Counted from the first letter of the stretch, positions 1-11,024 are shown. The stretch: DNA of 64,000 nt from Mucor racemosus (GCA_027405735.1 JAPEHQ010000015.1:1240001-1304000); one strand, 5' to 3'. Notes: a model not told the origin generated them from the sequence alone. Translations and numbers: made by a program.

Positions 1-1192
1 CGACAGCAACCCTCCTAGTCTCTAATATAGACTGCTACCTATTATATTGAAAACATTAGTCTCTTCTGTTAGCATGCATATTTAGATAAAAGAAAAGAAT
101 ACCAGCTTGATAGTCTGATATGCCGATATGCCTTATCAAACGGTAAATAATATCCTTGGAATATGAAAACAAAAAGGAGAAACAACAGACGTAGGAAAGG
201 ATTTTCAAGGCTTTATATTATTTAGCACATTTAAAACCCTGCTAAATTACACATTTCACCCAATGTAAAAGCAGCATTACAGAACATCAACCCATAAACT
301 AAGCAAAATAGGCAATATCTGCTATCATAGAAACATACATTTTTCTACTAGGAAAACTGTCTGTCATATCATAGATTCATTAAAAAATTGCAAAAGCGAG
401 CCCGTAGAGCGACGCCATAATTGAGCATAACACGATCGAACGGCTAAGTCTTCTTTTATACTATGGTATATATCTAAACTTTAAATGAAAGTGCTTTTTT
501 TTTTACTTTTCTTATAATATTTAACCACGTACGGTCTGAAAATTCAGTTTTTGTAGCGGACATTTTTCGGGGCTCATTTTATCCTTACCAACACTCATGA
601 TTTTGATCAAAAAATAGAAAAATCAAATTTTGATACCAAAATCGACGTTTAAATATACTACATTGTGAGAGAAAACTGTAGCCATAGCTAATACACATTT
701 TATAAAAGCTTAATATTAAATATTAAGTAATGAAACTTAGCATTTTTGGCCCAAAAACGGTTTTTTGATTAAAGGATTTTCATGTAATGTTTTGCAATAA
801 AAATGTTTATTATTTTTTATTGAGCAAATAGAGCGCTAGATTCCGTACATGTGTATACTTTTTGTTTTTATAATTGGTAGAAGAATTAACCCTAAATTTG
901 CAAAACCAGAAAAAAAAAAATTAAAAAATGTCAAAATTGATGATCTGGACAAAAATAATTTTCTAAATTAATATTCCGCTAATAAGCCTTGTAAGTCTTA
1001 AAAATAAGAGATTTTATAATACTTGAGAACTTTTTCAAGAATTTACGATGCTGTATCCACTTGATTCAAGCGTATTACTGTAAATCGTTATATATGTTAA
1101 TATTGCGTGGTAGTTTATTTGATAATAATATAGTCGTATTTGATAATTATTGCGCTAGAGGTGATTTACATTAAGTTTTTTTTTACTCTTAC

Positions 1193-1326
1193 CTCTCCGA
1201 TATTATAAACATAAACGTAAACATAAACATAAACATGGCCATCACTGGAAGCTATTGCCACCTTTTTACCCTCTTTGTCTCAAGCCAATTTATTCAATGC
1301 TTCACCAGAACAAACTTACTTTTGAC
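1193..1326 (-). pseudogene. Decayed dynein intermediate-chain exon in repeat copy A
   Basis: Read on the minus strand this stretch encodes a relic of the last WD40 blade of cytoplasmic dynein intermediate chain: LNKLA, then a stop where copies B and C have W, then DKEGKKVAIASSDGHVYVY. It ends in NIGE directly before a GTAAGA donor-like site. A GTTTAT hexamer-like expansion has lengthened the VYVY run. A family member normally has ALNRVRW...SDG...VYDVGE here. The premature stop and expansion show it is not functional. Confidence 0.65.
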
Positions 1327-1892
1327 CTATAAAAATTGATTTATTAGTAAAACCAATTATTAATTAATAATAACAACAAGCTAATAAGTAGTAATAATTA
1401 TGGTGTACCTTTGAGAATTGGTAGTGGTATACAAGTCAACATTTCGTTTTTTTCCTCTTCTTAGCTGTTGGCCACTAAATAGAAACAAATACTTTTTAGA
1501 AACTAAATAAACTAACATGAGTTTATTCATTCATTCAAATCAAGTGAATACTATACATATTTTTATAATTACCAATTTTTCAACAGGTAAATATCGATTT
1601 TAGACAAAAAAAAAAAAGCATTAATTATACTGTAGTAGATGATGGAACAAAATGATTAATAAGTTCTGGATGCTTTTGTTGTTTGAGAAAATATTATAAT
1701 GCGCCCTAAAATTTGTACAATTAATAATTTATTTCCAAATAAACAATAGGAAAAACATGTTCTTGTACCTGTTACTTGATTTCAGTTTAAAAAAGATATT
1801 GGTCTTTTTGTGGTGATTTTAAATATAAATAAAAGAGCCCACGAAACAGTGGTGGGGAAGAAAAAAGAAAAATAATCGTAAATCAGTCGATT

Positions 1893-2090
1893 TTGTGTGT
1901 TACAAACAGAATTTTACAAAGGCATAAATACTTTTACTGTTGGCAAACTGGTTGTTGTCGTTGTTCCCAATTGGTCTTTGAAAGAAGAACATGGGTAGAA
2001 CTCTTTCAAATCCCAAATTTCAAATTGATATATCTCGTCAATAAAGCAATTTTGTGGAATCAGAATAACTCACATCTGCCTTAAACCATT
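1893..2090 (-). other. Open frame of unknown origin shared by repeat copies A and C
   Basis: On the minus strand, ending at a TAA near 1918, the frame reads FEIWDLKEFYPCSSFKDQ and then a run of threonines and a short tail. Copy C keeps the same frame and stop with FEIWDLKEFCPCSSFGDQ (around 55160-55290). It could be an exon of the gene captured by the repeat, or chance openness. The EIWDL string is WD-repeat-like, but I do not recognise the protein. Confidence 0.3.
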
Positions 2091-2280
2091 CAAATTATCT
2101 TCGTTATTAATTATATTATGATTGATGTACTTTAATAAATTGACTAAAAGACCTTGATCTCATTATTGTTCCGCTCATCTGGGCTGCCTGATCTGCACAA
2201 AATTTTTTATTCTGCCCATCTGTGCAGATCATTATGTCCATGGGAAGCATAGTTTGGCCGTAGTGATATATTGATTATTA

Positions 2281-4505
2281 CAAGTATTTTTCCAGTTGCT
2301 TCAAGTTTTTTAAGCAGAGAAATACAGTTTTCGTGTCGAAAATGGTGGCATACTTCTTTAAAAAAAACAGTTAACTAATAATGAAATCAAGATATGATAT
2401 TTGTATATCTACTACGCATTAAATGTAATTTTAAAATTTAAATTTGAACCGTTATTTGATTTTATAAAAATGCGCAGAATATCTGAAATATCCCATACAA
2501 AATGGTTTAAAGTGCGAGTTTTGATTTCTCCATTTCCACAGCAACTCGAGGAGGCTGGAACTTTTGCAGTAATGTGGATTAGCACTATACATACTTTCCA
2601 TTGCAATGGGAGCTTATTTGGATCCATATTTGGTGAGAACTGACTTTAGTGGGGGGTGTTAACAGTAGGTAATCAACAACAACTCTGTTCAAATTTACCG
2701 AATGCAGAATGATTTATGCAACAAGCTGATATTGGATATACTTGGAATATCTACTCCCCACCCCTATACTCATGTAGAACGACAGCTTACCTGGATCGTT
2801 ATTTATAAAGATCACATTCTTAATTGTTTTCATGAAAAGGGTGCAGTAAAGTATAGATATACTTTGGCATTAATTTTCTCAACACGCAGTAGGTTGTGGA
2901 AGTAGTTGCCTTTTGCGACCATCACATCCAAGGTGTGTACTTACCTTCATGTGTGAAGTTGGAAGTTGATTAGGATTGAAATTTATTGAGATGAGGGTTT
3001 TGTTGTCGGTTTTTACTGTTGTAGGAAAGGAGGTTTCAGATGGTTTTTAGATAGTTTTCAAATGTTTTCGCTTAATATTGAGTCGAATCACGTAAAATCT
3101 TTGAAGGAAATGTACACCTTCATTCACTCTTCACTTTATAAGCCATTGATATCTCTCGGAAAATAGAAATATTAATTCCAGAATATAAGTGTATTGGCCG
3201 AGTGTTGACCATAGTTGACCAAGTTTCACCTAAAATATATTGTAAAAAATTGAGCGCCTAAATTAAGATATTAATTTTTTGTATTCACAAGGTAGGTCCA
3301 ACTCTAAGCTACTTTGCATTTTTTGTTTCAGCAAAAAATATTGACCTTTTGTCGAGATAATCAAAGTAATAGTTTACATTAGAGCTTAACCCTATGCTAA
3401 CTGAGTTCCAAAATTGATTTGTAAAATCGACCAGAAAATGATGAAACAACAAAATTGCTTAGTGGCTCAGGAACTGTAAAGTAAGTTGAAATAGCTTATT
3501 AAATGGTTTTTGTATAGTTGTAAATTCTGCATCCAGCTAAATAAAATTCAAACAAATGTTCCACATTAAATTTTGCACAAAATGCCATTGAAATTTTGGA
3601 GGTTTTTTGAGGATACGCATCGCTTTTTATAAACATGCTTTAAAAATAGTTTTTGAAAATAATGTGAAACAAAATTATCTATCGAATAAGCTATTGCTGA
3701 ACCTTTTAGCTGCATTTTTCGTAGAGAAAACAAGATTTTTGTCAATTTTTTTTTCAAATCCAGAATTGGGGATGAGGGTATACAAGGGAAAATTGGGAGA
3801 TAGAAACGAAGGCATCTCATTTCACACATTTTTGAGGATATCTCCACGAAAAATCAATATTTTGAAAAAAACTAAATTGGATCCGATAGAGCTCAATGAA
3901 CTTAATGAGATCAATGTAAAAAAAATATTGCTCAATATAACGAATATTTTGAAGTCTATTACAAAAAGATAAAAAAAAATGAAAAAAAATAAAAGTACTC
4001 AGAATTTTTTTATACTTAAATATGTTATAGAGTGCTGCAAAACAAGTAGGTCTCATTATTAGAAGTTATTAGTATAACTTAATTTCTTGTAAAGATATGA
4101 AGGCTCGAAGTTTTCAATCCTTTAGCAGTGAAATACGCGTAAAAAATCTGAAACATTAGCACTGAAAAATTAATACCAACTCTAAAAGATAGGATATTTT
4201 TGGATACTCATTTTTGGATTAAAGTTGGACATCTCGGGTACATTGGCATATAATTTTTTCTTGGTGTTATTTAGTAAAAAAAAAGGTAGAGCAGGGATGA
4301 AAAGTGGGAATCGGTTTTCAAGGAAAAAGCAATGAATTTTACCTGGTTTTGAGTTCTTCGTGGGATATAACATATTTTCAGGGACAAGTAACATAATGCT
4401 ACCAATCCAGATCTATTTAGCAATGCCCAAAATATATTCTAAAAAGCCTTTAATAGAGGATGGATTATAAAAAAAGAGGGATGCTCCAATTTTGAAGACT
4501 GTAAG
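2281..4505 (+). repeat. Dispersed repeat family 2, copy 1
   Basis: Degenerate element matching 24210-26232 in the same orientation and order: an initial block at 2285-2640 versus 24215-24425, and a main block at 3290-4505 versus 25023-26232. An inverted, split copy lies at 53385-53697 plus 55800-55990. The 3188-3330 part matches the reverse complement of 55800-55990 closely. The main block keeps an open frame at 3607-3972. No known transposon domain is seen. Identity between copies is roughly two thirds to four fifths by eye, so this is an old family. Confidence 0.65.
3607..3972 (+). other. Conserved open frame in repeat family 2 (copy 1)
   Basis: A 121-codon frame with the segments EKTRFLS, GMRVYKGK, RISPRKINILKKTK and NILK, all of which recur in the copy at 25427-25714. 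RISPRKINILKKTK, ELNE, VNDMNVKK and NILK also recur in the inverted copy at 53449-53715. I recognise no family. The opposite strand is also open over much of the same interval, so it may not be a real protein. It opens on a non-standard context inside a degenerate repeat and is probably not expressed. Confidence 0.3.
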
Positions 4506-5082
4506 CTTTTTTTTTTTGAAAATTAATTTTCTCTCGTTTGCATTCATCAAAAGTATAAATGAAGACTCCATGAAATAGCATGTTAATGAATAGAAATTGC
4601 TTTGATAGTTATATTTATTAATGAAAATGCATGATGTTTATCATAAGCTTGAGTAAATTATTTTTCAATTCACGCACTTGTCAAAATTAATGGTATTATA
4701 GACTCTATATATACACACAAATCTATATGCTAATCTATTATTGACAACATATTTATAGATGCATATCAATCTAGGTTCAAAGCAATCAATGAATTTCATA
4801 CCTCCTTCAATAGTATCAGCAAATCAATTGGCAAAACGTTGATGATTGCTTGCTCAAGATGCAGACAAGAAATCAGTTTCAGTTTCAATTTTACGTTTGT
4901 ATTTAATTACATATATGCATACAATTATAAAAGACTGATTGATCAAGATAGATTGATAGATCTGCTCCATCTTTTACTACTGCTAACCGTCACAAGATTT
5001 TTTTGCACTAAATTTACCGAGACAAGCCCACTTTTTATGGCCTCTCCCCCCTTTTTTTTATAGACAGATATAGAGGAACATA
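4506..5082. other. Intergenic region upstream of the carrier gene
   Basis: AT-rich with no gene recognised. The last 60 bases contain a pyrimidine tract (5041-5059), typical of fungal promoters just before the start codon of the mitochondrial carrier gene. Confidence 0.5.
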
Positions 5083-6446
5083 ATGGCCACCTTGACACAA
5101 GAGAAAAAGCCTGTTATTCCTAAGCTTGCTCAGGATTTGATTGCTGGTACCATCGGTGGTTGGGCACAAGTTTGTGTTGGTAAAATCGAAGCATTAAAGC
5201 AGTATTTTATACCGAGGTTTAATTTTTCATTGTATTTATAAATGTAGGTCATCCTCCTGATACCATCAAGGTTCGTTTGCAGACACAACCTTCACCTCCT
5301 ATTTACTCTAGCGCTATGGATTGTGTTCGTAAACTTATCAAAGAAGAAGGCGTAAGTTTTTTACCGGGAATTAATCATGGAATGCATCGAGAAAGGACTC
5401 CTTAAAGTTTAACTTTTTTTTTTTTTTTTTTTTTTATTTGATGTAATACATAGCCCAAGGGTCTTTATAGAGGTGTCATGTCACCATTAGCCGGTATTGG
5501 TTTTTGGTAAATGAATTAGCCAGATGGCCTCATTATAGAAGGGTTAACATTTCTTTTTTTTTCAGTAATGCTGTCATGTTTATGGCTAATGGTTGGTCCA
5601 GACGCATGTTACAAAATGGAGATGAAAAAAAGGTTTTATCTATCTGTAAGTGCTTTGATTTATTTGATGATATGTGTTTTGATGATTGATATATATATTA
5701 AAAAGTGGAGATTGGTGTTGCTGGATCAATGGCTGGTTCTGTTATGGCCTTTCTTAATTGTCCTATCGAACTTTTGAAGGTCAAATTACAAACTCAGGAT
5801 CCTAAAGGTTTTGTCAATGCAAGTGGAAAACATGAGCCCGCAGTGAGTATTTTTGAATGGATGCATAAATATAGTATTAATCTATAACCAATCTAGTATA
5901 AAGGTGTCATTGATTGTGGTATCCGAACAGTCCGCGCTCAAGGGTTTAGTGGCATTTATCGTGGTATGGGCATTACCTTGATGAGAGATACTCCTAGTTA
6001 CTTTGCTTACTTTGGTAAATATAATGCCGGATATTGAGATATTATGAACCTAATTTTTCTTTTAGTTGGTTATGAGGGATTAAAACGTTTATTCCAATCC
6101 ATGAAGCGGGATGGCGCAGAATTGAGTACATTTGAATTACTTATGGCAGGTGGTTTATCTGGTTTTGCAGCTTGGATTCCTGCATACCCTCAAGACGTCA
6201 TTAAGAGTAACTATCAAAATGACCTTCGGTAAGTTCCCGCCTTTTTTTTTTAGAGGAACCTTGTTCTAATATAACGTGATATGTAGATACAAGTCAATTA
6301 GTCAAGTTGTCAAGACATTATACAAATCCAATGGACCTAAAGCTTTCCTCAATGGTTTAGGACCCACACTTGTAAGAGCTTTCCCTGCTAATGCAGCCAC
6401 TTTCTTTGCTTATGAAATGGCAATGGATTTCATGAAAAGCGTTTAA
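5083..6446 (+). CDS. Mitochondrial carrier protein (SLC25 family)
   Basis: Eight exons: 5083-5179, 5248-5351, 5454-5506, 5566-5645, 5706-5842, 5897-6014, 6066-6228, 6287-6446. They give 303 residues, the normal size for an inner-membrane solute carrier. All three tandem carrier repeats are present, each with its signature: PPDTIKVRLQTQ in repeat 1, CPIELLKVKLQTQ in repeat 2 and YPQDVIKSNYQND in repeat 3. The second halves carry GLYRGVMSPL, GIYRGMGITLMRD and AFLNGLGPTLVRA-like motifs. Six transmembrane helices are expected from the family. The overall pattern (AQVCVGHPPDTIKVR at the start, FPANAATFFAYE at the end) is closest to the carnitine/acylcarnitine, ornithine and yeast Ymc1/Crc1/Ort1 branch, so the substrate may be acylcarnitine or an amino acid. 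I cannot decide which. The ATG at 5083 is the first in frame and follows a pyrimidine-rich leader. All introns are GT-AG. Confidence 0.92.
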
Positions 6447-7855
6447 GAACAAATAGATATGAGTCATAGATTCTTCTCATCTTTCAGTAATTATTGATTT
6501 GATAATAAATTTGTAACCATAATATTAGAATTTTTGATCCATGAAGATCTTTGTAATGAAAAAAATAATATTCTGGATACCAAAATGGCTAATGTAGTGC
6601 CACGTTAAATGAGATCATTTTACCCTAAAATGTAGATACGAAACCAACGGGATGGTAAATGCATATCCTTTTTTAATAAAAAAGAGGAGTATAGATACTT
6701 ATTAAATGATGTAATTCAATATGTATCTATACATGGCTTGTTTATCAATATAAAATGTACTACTAGTAGTAAGCAAAACAGAAAACGTATACAATATCCA
6801 ACAATATGTTTCATTACACTTGACCATAACAGGAAGTTTTGTTGGTATATTTATTAAAGCTTTCCATGAGTTTCGAGTGTAGATAGAACATATTAATTAA
6901 CCAGATCTACCACCGCTACTATCACTGGTCACATTTATCACTAAGATTCCAATTGAATATACTTTTATTCTGTTATAATATAAAAACCACATTATACGCT
7001 AAATCTTTTAGAGCTCGTTTTTTCCTTAATTTACATGCAATATGGTCTAAGAGTTTAATCCTGCGTCATGTGTAACGCAACTTGAATACAATACAAGTAG
7101 TTTAGACCCAAGTATACCTTTTTATACATTTAAGCTATTAAATATGGTGAGAATCAATAAAATTGACATGCAGGACGTACATAAAACCAATTTTTATTTA
7201 TTTATGGGATTCTATCCTAAATACGAAGCTAAAGATTATATAGTTTAGTCAATAAATAAAGTTTTAGGTTAGCAATTATTATATTGTGTGTACACGGTCC
7301 ATGGTCCAGGTGAGTTATTGATCTTATTTGAGCGACCCTTGATTTATTGGGGGTAGTTGAATGCGATTTAGGGTTTTATCCTATAAAATTTATTTGAAAC
7401 ATATGCTTTATTAGCATAATGCCTTTTTTGAATTATTTTTTTTTAATCAAGCCATATGACAAAACTAAATTACTCTTTTTTATTTTACAGCTACCCTTAC
7501 TCTGTTCCAACATTTAGTACCTTTGTGAGTCGGATCTTTGAGATTTGTTATCAAAACTAGGTTTCTATTTTAAAAATAGTATTTTTCCTAATTCGTAAAA
7601 ACCGCAGTTTTTTTTATCCTTCCGCTGCACTAGTGCTTGGCACAATTTTGTGGGAAATCCAGATAACATCGAACTAATTTCTTCCGATTCAATTGGGCAC
7701 AGAGTCGGGAGTATAACAAACCCACCCAATATAGTGCTCATGATGGCAGTGTATCGTGAACTAATCTCGATGCTGATCTGTCCTACCCGAAAAAAAAAAC
7801 GAAAAAAAACGAAAAAAAAAAGAGAGAATATCAATGAGGATTAGTAGAATGTCCA

Positions 7856-7891
<36 letters not shown>

Positions 7892-8129
7892 AAAAGTCAG
7901 GAAATGCATGAGAATCAATAGTTTCATCACATCAGTTTGTGTTTGTAGCAATAAATAATAGCAATGCAACGTATGCAATCGGTGTAGAACTTTATAGAAT
8001 GAAAACATACATCAAACAAACTTCCACTCAATTTATATAGATTTACAAGATGTAATTCTAAAATCATAGGTGTAACAGCCGTATTACAGTTTTGGTCTAA
8101 TAACTCCCTACTTTATTTTATTTTTACAA
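6447..8129. other. Intergenic region between carrier and forkhead genes
   Basis: No gene supported. It holds an A-rich tract with interspersed C/G (7786-7830) and a TAA microsatellite (about 7857-7880) followed by an A run. A small frame at 7565-7834 on the minus strand has no family features and is low-complexity at its start. The part next to 8130 is the likely 3' UTR of the forkhead gene. Confidence 0.5.
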
Positions 8130-9062
8130 CTAATTCAGAATGTTATTTACTCTCATCAAAGATGGATTTAATAATGGGTCCATATCTAATTTCTGATGAT
8201 ATTGCTGTTGCAATTGAGATGATAAAATAGGCGCTTCCATATCAGATGTAGCAGGTGAATGAGGTGAAGTTGAACCTCTTACTGAACTAGTTTTTGAACT
8301 TGACATACTATCCAAAGACGACATGGATCGTTTACTGTTATTAAATCTAGCAAAAAATGAGGCCATTCTTGCGTTTTCATCCAGGTCTGTTGTATAACGT
8401 TCGGATTGATGATGATGATGGTGGTGATGATGATTATTTGTTTGATCTACTGTATTACTATTATTGGTTGTAGCATTTGCTGTTGTTGTTGTTGTGGTGG
8501 TTGTAGTTGCATTTGTACCATTAGTACCATTAGATTGGTAAAATGGTGAAACTAAATTATTAAAATCAATCTCATCAACCAAGCTAACTCTATCATTTGC
8601 TTGTTGCTGTTGTTGTTGTTGCTGCTGTTGCTGATGCCAATATTCAATGTTACCCAAAAATCCACTATCAAGTATTTGCCTTCCAAAATTTGTATTATTA
8701 AGTTGTTCTAGATCAACTGTCCAATAGCCACCTTTACTTCCTTTTCCTTTGCCTGTATTATCTTGAGACAAACGTGGAAGTTTTCTAAAGCATCGATTTA
8801 AAGATAAATTATGGCGAATTGTATTCTGCATAAAGTATGATGAATAACTGAACTGAAACCAATAACCCAAATCAAGAGTACTTTACCTGCCAACCGGTCT
8901 CATTAGCTTCATACAAATGGGGGTATCTGGTTTGAACCCATTCGTAGATTTCTCTCAGGGTTAAACGTTGATCTCTTGATGTTAAAATAGCCTGAGCAAT
9001 TAATGAGGCATATGAATGAGGAGGCCTTCTTCTTTTTCTAATTGGACGTTTCTGTAGATCCA

Positions 9063-9112
<50 letters not shown>

Positions 9113-9483
9113 GGTGGTGGTGGTGGTGGTGGTGGCTGTTGTTGGTAATAATTAGCTGTAGAAACATTAGTATAAACTTGCTGTGGAGAAAATGAATAAT
9201 TAGGTTGTTGTTGTTGTGCTGTTGAAGGAGGTGGAGGAGGTGGAGGCAATCCTGCTGTGATTGCTGCTGATTCTAAATAGGATCTATTTCTTAACAATTC
9301 AAATGTTGCAGCTTCATTATAATCAGCTGTTGTTTGATAAAAAGCTTGTTGATGTTGTTGGTGTTGTTCCATTGGCTTCCAATGGTGTGGTAATAAGTCC
9401 ATTTTTCTACTGTCATCATCTTCTAAATCCTCAATTTGGCCATCTCGAATGTATCGCATACCGGGCAAATGTATAATGGACAT
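8130..9483 (-). CDS. Forkhead (winged-helix) transcription factor
   Basis: Two exons on the minus strand: 9483-8887 and 8825-8130, joined across a 61-nt intron that falls inside the DNA-binding domain. The product has 430 residues. The forkhead domain runs from about residue 164 to 265: KRRRPPHSYASLIAQAIL, LTLREIYEWV, then after the splice NTIRHNLSLNRCFRKLPR (recognition helix 3) and GYWTVDLEQL (wing). It should bind DNA as a nuclear regulator, like fungal Fkh and Hcm1/Sep1-type proteins, but the target set cannot be read from sequence. Outside the domain it is low-complexity: polyglutamine and polyproline tracts precede the domain (17 Q and 8 P in one block), and further polyQ, polyT and polyH (8 H) runs follow it. 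No FHA domain is visible, so it is not a classic Fkh1/2. It is divergently arranged with the bZIP gene. Confidence 0.93.
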
Positions 9484-10106
9484 GTTATCTAATTTATTTT
9501 ATTCGCTATTTTTTTCCACGTGTGATGAGTGTGTGTGTGTGTGTGTAATTTTAAGGTTCAAGTTGAAGTAGATTCTGACCAAAGAAAAAAAATGAATAAA
9601 TAAAAAATTGTGCCCTTTTCAATAGAAAGAAAAAAAGATGCTTCTTTTATACATGAAATCACATCAAGTTTTATTCGAAACGGGAAATTTATATAGTTTT
9701 TTATAATATTTAAATGTTCGGGTTATTCATTTCAAATGCTAATCTCTCTTTATTTAAGCCAGGAAATTTAACTTTTTTTTTTTGCTCAAGCACCCCCCAA
9801 ACTCCTTTTTATCATAAAAAAAAACTGACAATCAAAGCCAAATGCAAAATTACCCTCCGAATCAAGTTAGTATTATATCATGAGATATTCCGAAAATCCT
9901 CTTGGTCAAATGGAGGTGGTTCTGCATAATAAAAAAATAGGACTTGAAAAATGCGATTTTACTAAAACGAAAAAAGTGAGCCTAATCCTAAACCAAGAAA
10001 TCATGGATTTTTAGCCTATATAAAAGGACAAGTTTTCCATTATCTGAATAAAAAGTATCGAGTTTCTTTTTTCTTTTTTCTACTTTTTTTTTACAAATCT
10101 ATAACT

Positions 10107-10138
<32 letters not shown>

Positions 10139-10162
10139 AAAAATATACAACACATATATATA
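9484..10162. promoter_or_regulatory. Shared divergent promoter region of forkhead and bZIP genes
   Basis: A 679-bp region between two head-to-head transcription-factor genes. It contains a GT dinucleotide repeat (about 9530-9547), a strong TATA box on the bZIP side (TATATAAAAGG, 10017-10027) and a 25-nt A tract (10107-10131) that would lie in the bZIP 5' leader or core promoter. Confidence 0.55.
10017..10027 (+). promoter_or_regulatory. TATA box of the bZIP gene
   Basis: TATATAAAAGG lies 136 bp upstream of the proposed start codon at 10163. It is followed by a pyrimidine-rich stretch and an A tract. Confidence 0.6.
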
Positions 10163-11024
10163 ATGTTTAAAGGTATAAATGAAACATCTATTTGCTTCAT
10201 TCTCTTTTAAAACTGGACCGAGATACTAATCGGAAATAATAGATACAAGCTACCAACAAGCCTCTACTGCTACGTTGACACCTACAAAGTTATTAATGGA
10301 AAATCCCATGCAAAATAATGATTGGAACTTCAATCAAGCTTCCATCAACGAATTAAGTTCTTACATGAATGATGTCGATACATTCAATCAATCTACAAAT
10401 ATATTTGATCAAAAGATTAATCAACAAGATTTTATAATGCCACCAAGCCCGGAAGATAATAACAAGTTATCTTCTCCTCTTGCTTCTGCCCTCTCTTCTT
10501 CTCAAACTCCTCTTACGCCACCTTCTCCCACTAGAGACAATTTCCCCAAGAAACAACGCAAAAAGCTACTCGAAAAGAACCGTGAAGCCGCTTATCGTTG
10601 TAGACAAAAAAAAAAGAAGTGGGTCAACAATTTGGAAGAAAGATCTCAGACTGCCGAGACCAAGAATAGAGACCTTCAAGAACAAGTTTCACAATTGAGA
10701 GAAGAAAGTATTTATTTGCGTAACCTTCTTTTAACTCACGGTAACTGCGAATGTGATGTTGTGGTAAGTTTCTTTTTCTTGTCGCTCAGTCTAAAAAAAA
10801 TAACACTAAACATTTCTGATTATAATCAATAGCAAGCTTATTTACGTCGTACATCAGAACAATTATCAAGCAATGCTGTGGCTCCCAATCCTGGCAACTT
10901 GCCCACTTTAATCGATTCAGCTTCATCTGTTTCTGGCTCTGAGTCTTCTATGAGCTCCATGTCTAGAAAGACGCAACAAATGTATGACCCTTCATCCAAT
11001 CCATCAGCATTTATGTTTGATTAA
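10163..11024 (+). CDS. bZIP transcription factor, ATF/CREB type
   Basis: Three exons: 10163-10172, 10243-10763 and 10833-11024, giving 240 residues. The first coding exon has only 10 nt (M-F-K plus one base). I chose it because the intron that follows has a perfect donor, a TACTAAT branch site at about 10223 and an AG at 10242, and it restores the frame into DTSYQQASTATLTPTK. The basic region is KKQRKKLLEKNREAAYRCRQ at about residues 108-127, with the N-x-x-A-A-x-x-C-R core. A leucine-zipper coiled coil follows, ending NLLLTHGNCEC. This pattern fits the Atf1/ATF2-like branch, which binds CRE-type sites and acts in stress and developmental responses, commonly downstream of a MAP kinase. Several SP/TP sites (PPSPED, PLTPPSPTRD) could be kinase targets. 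The start could instead be an in-frame downstream ATG at 10296 if the small exon is wrong. Confidence 0.88.

Larger units (their letters stand above)
271..2264. repeat. Dispersed repeat family 1, copy A
   Basis: About 2 kb of sequence that recurs at 41236-42258 (copy B, left half only) and 53698-55517 (copy C). Shared blocks include a relatively GC-rich core around 395-452 and a long AT-rich stretch around 520-1100. Next comes a decayed dynein intermediate-chain exon on the minus strand (1193-1326), and then a right part shared only with copy C. The right end, with a 10-bp inverted repeat at 2190-2199/2221-2230, lies where A and C stop matching (around 2264). No transposase or reverse transcriptase is visible, so the mobilisation class is unknown; it may be a non-autonomous element or a duplicated genomic segment. 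Positions 1-270 before it show no gene. Confidence 0.75.

Noticed and set aside
395..452. Possible tRNA-like sequence around GATCGAACGGC
   Set aside because: The GTTCGAT-like T-loop on the minus strand has no matching acceptor stem or anticodon arm, so it is not a tRNA.
7565..7834. 89-codon minus-strand frame between the carrier and forkhead genes
   Set aside because: Its start is a low-complexity Phe/Lys run from an A tract, with no motif or promoter.
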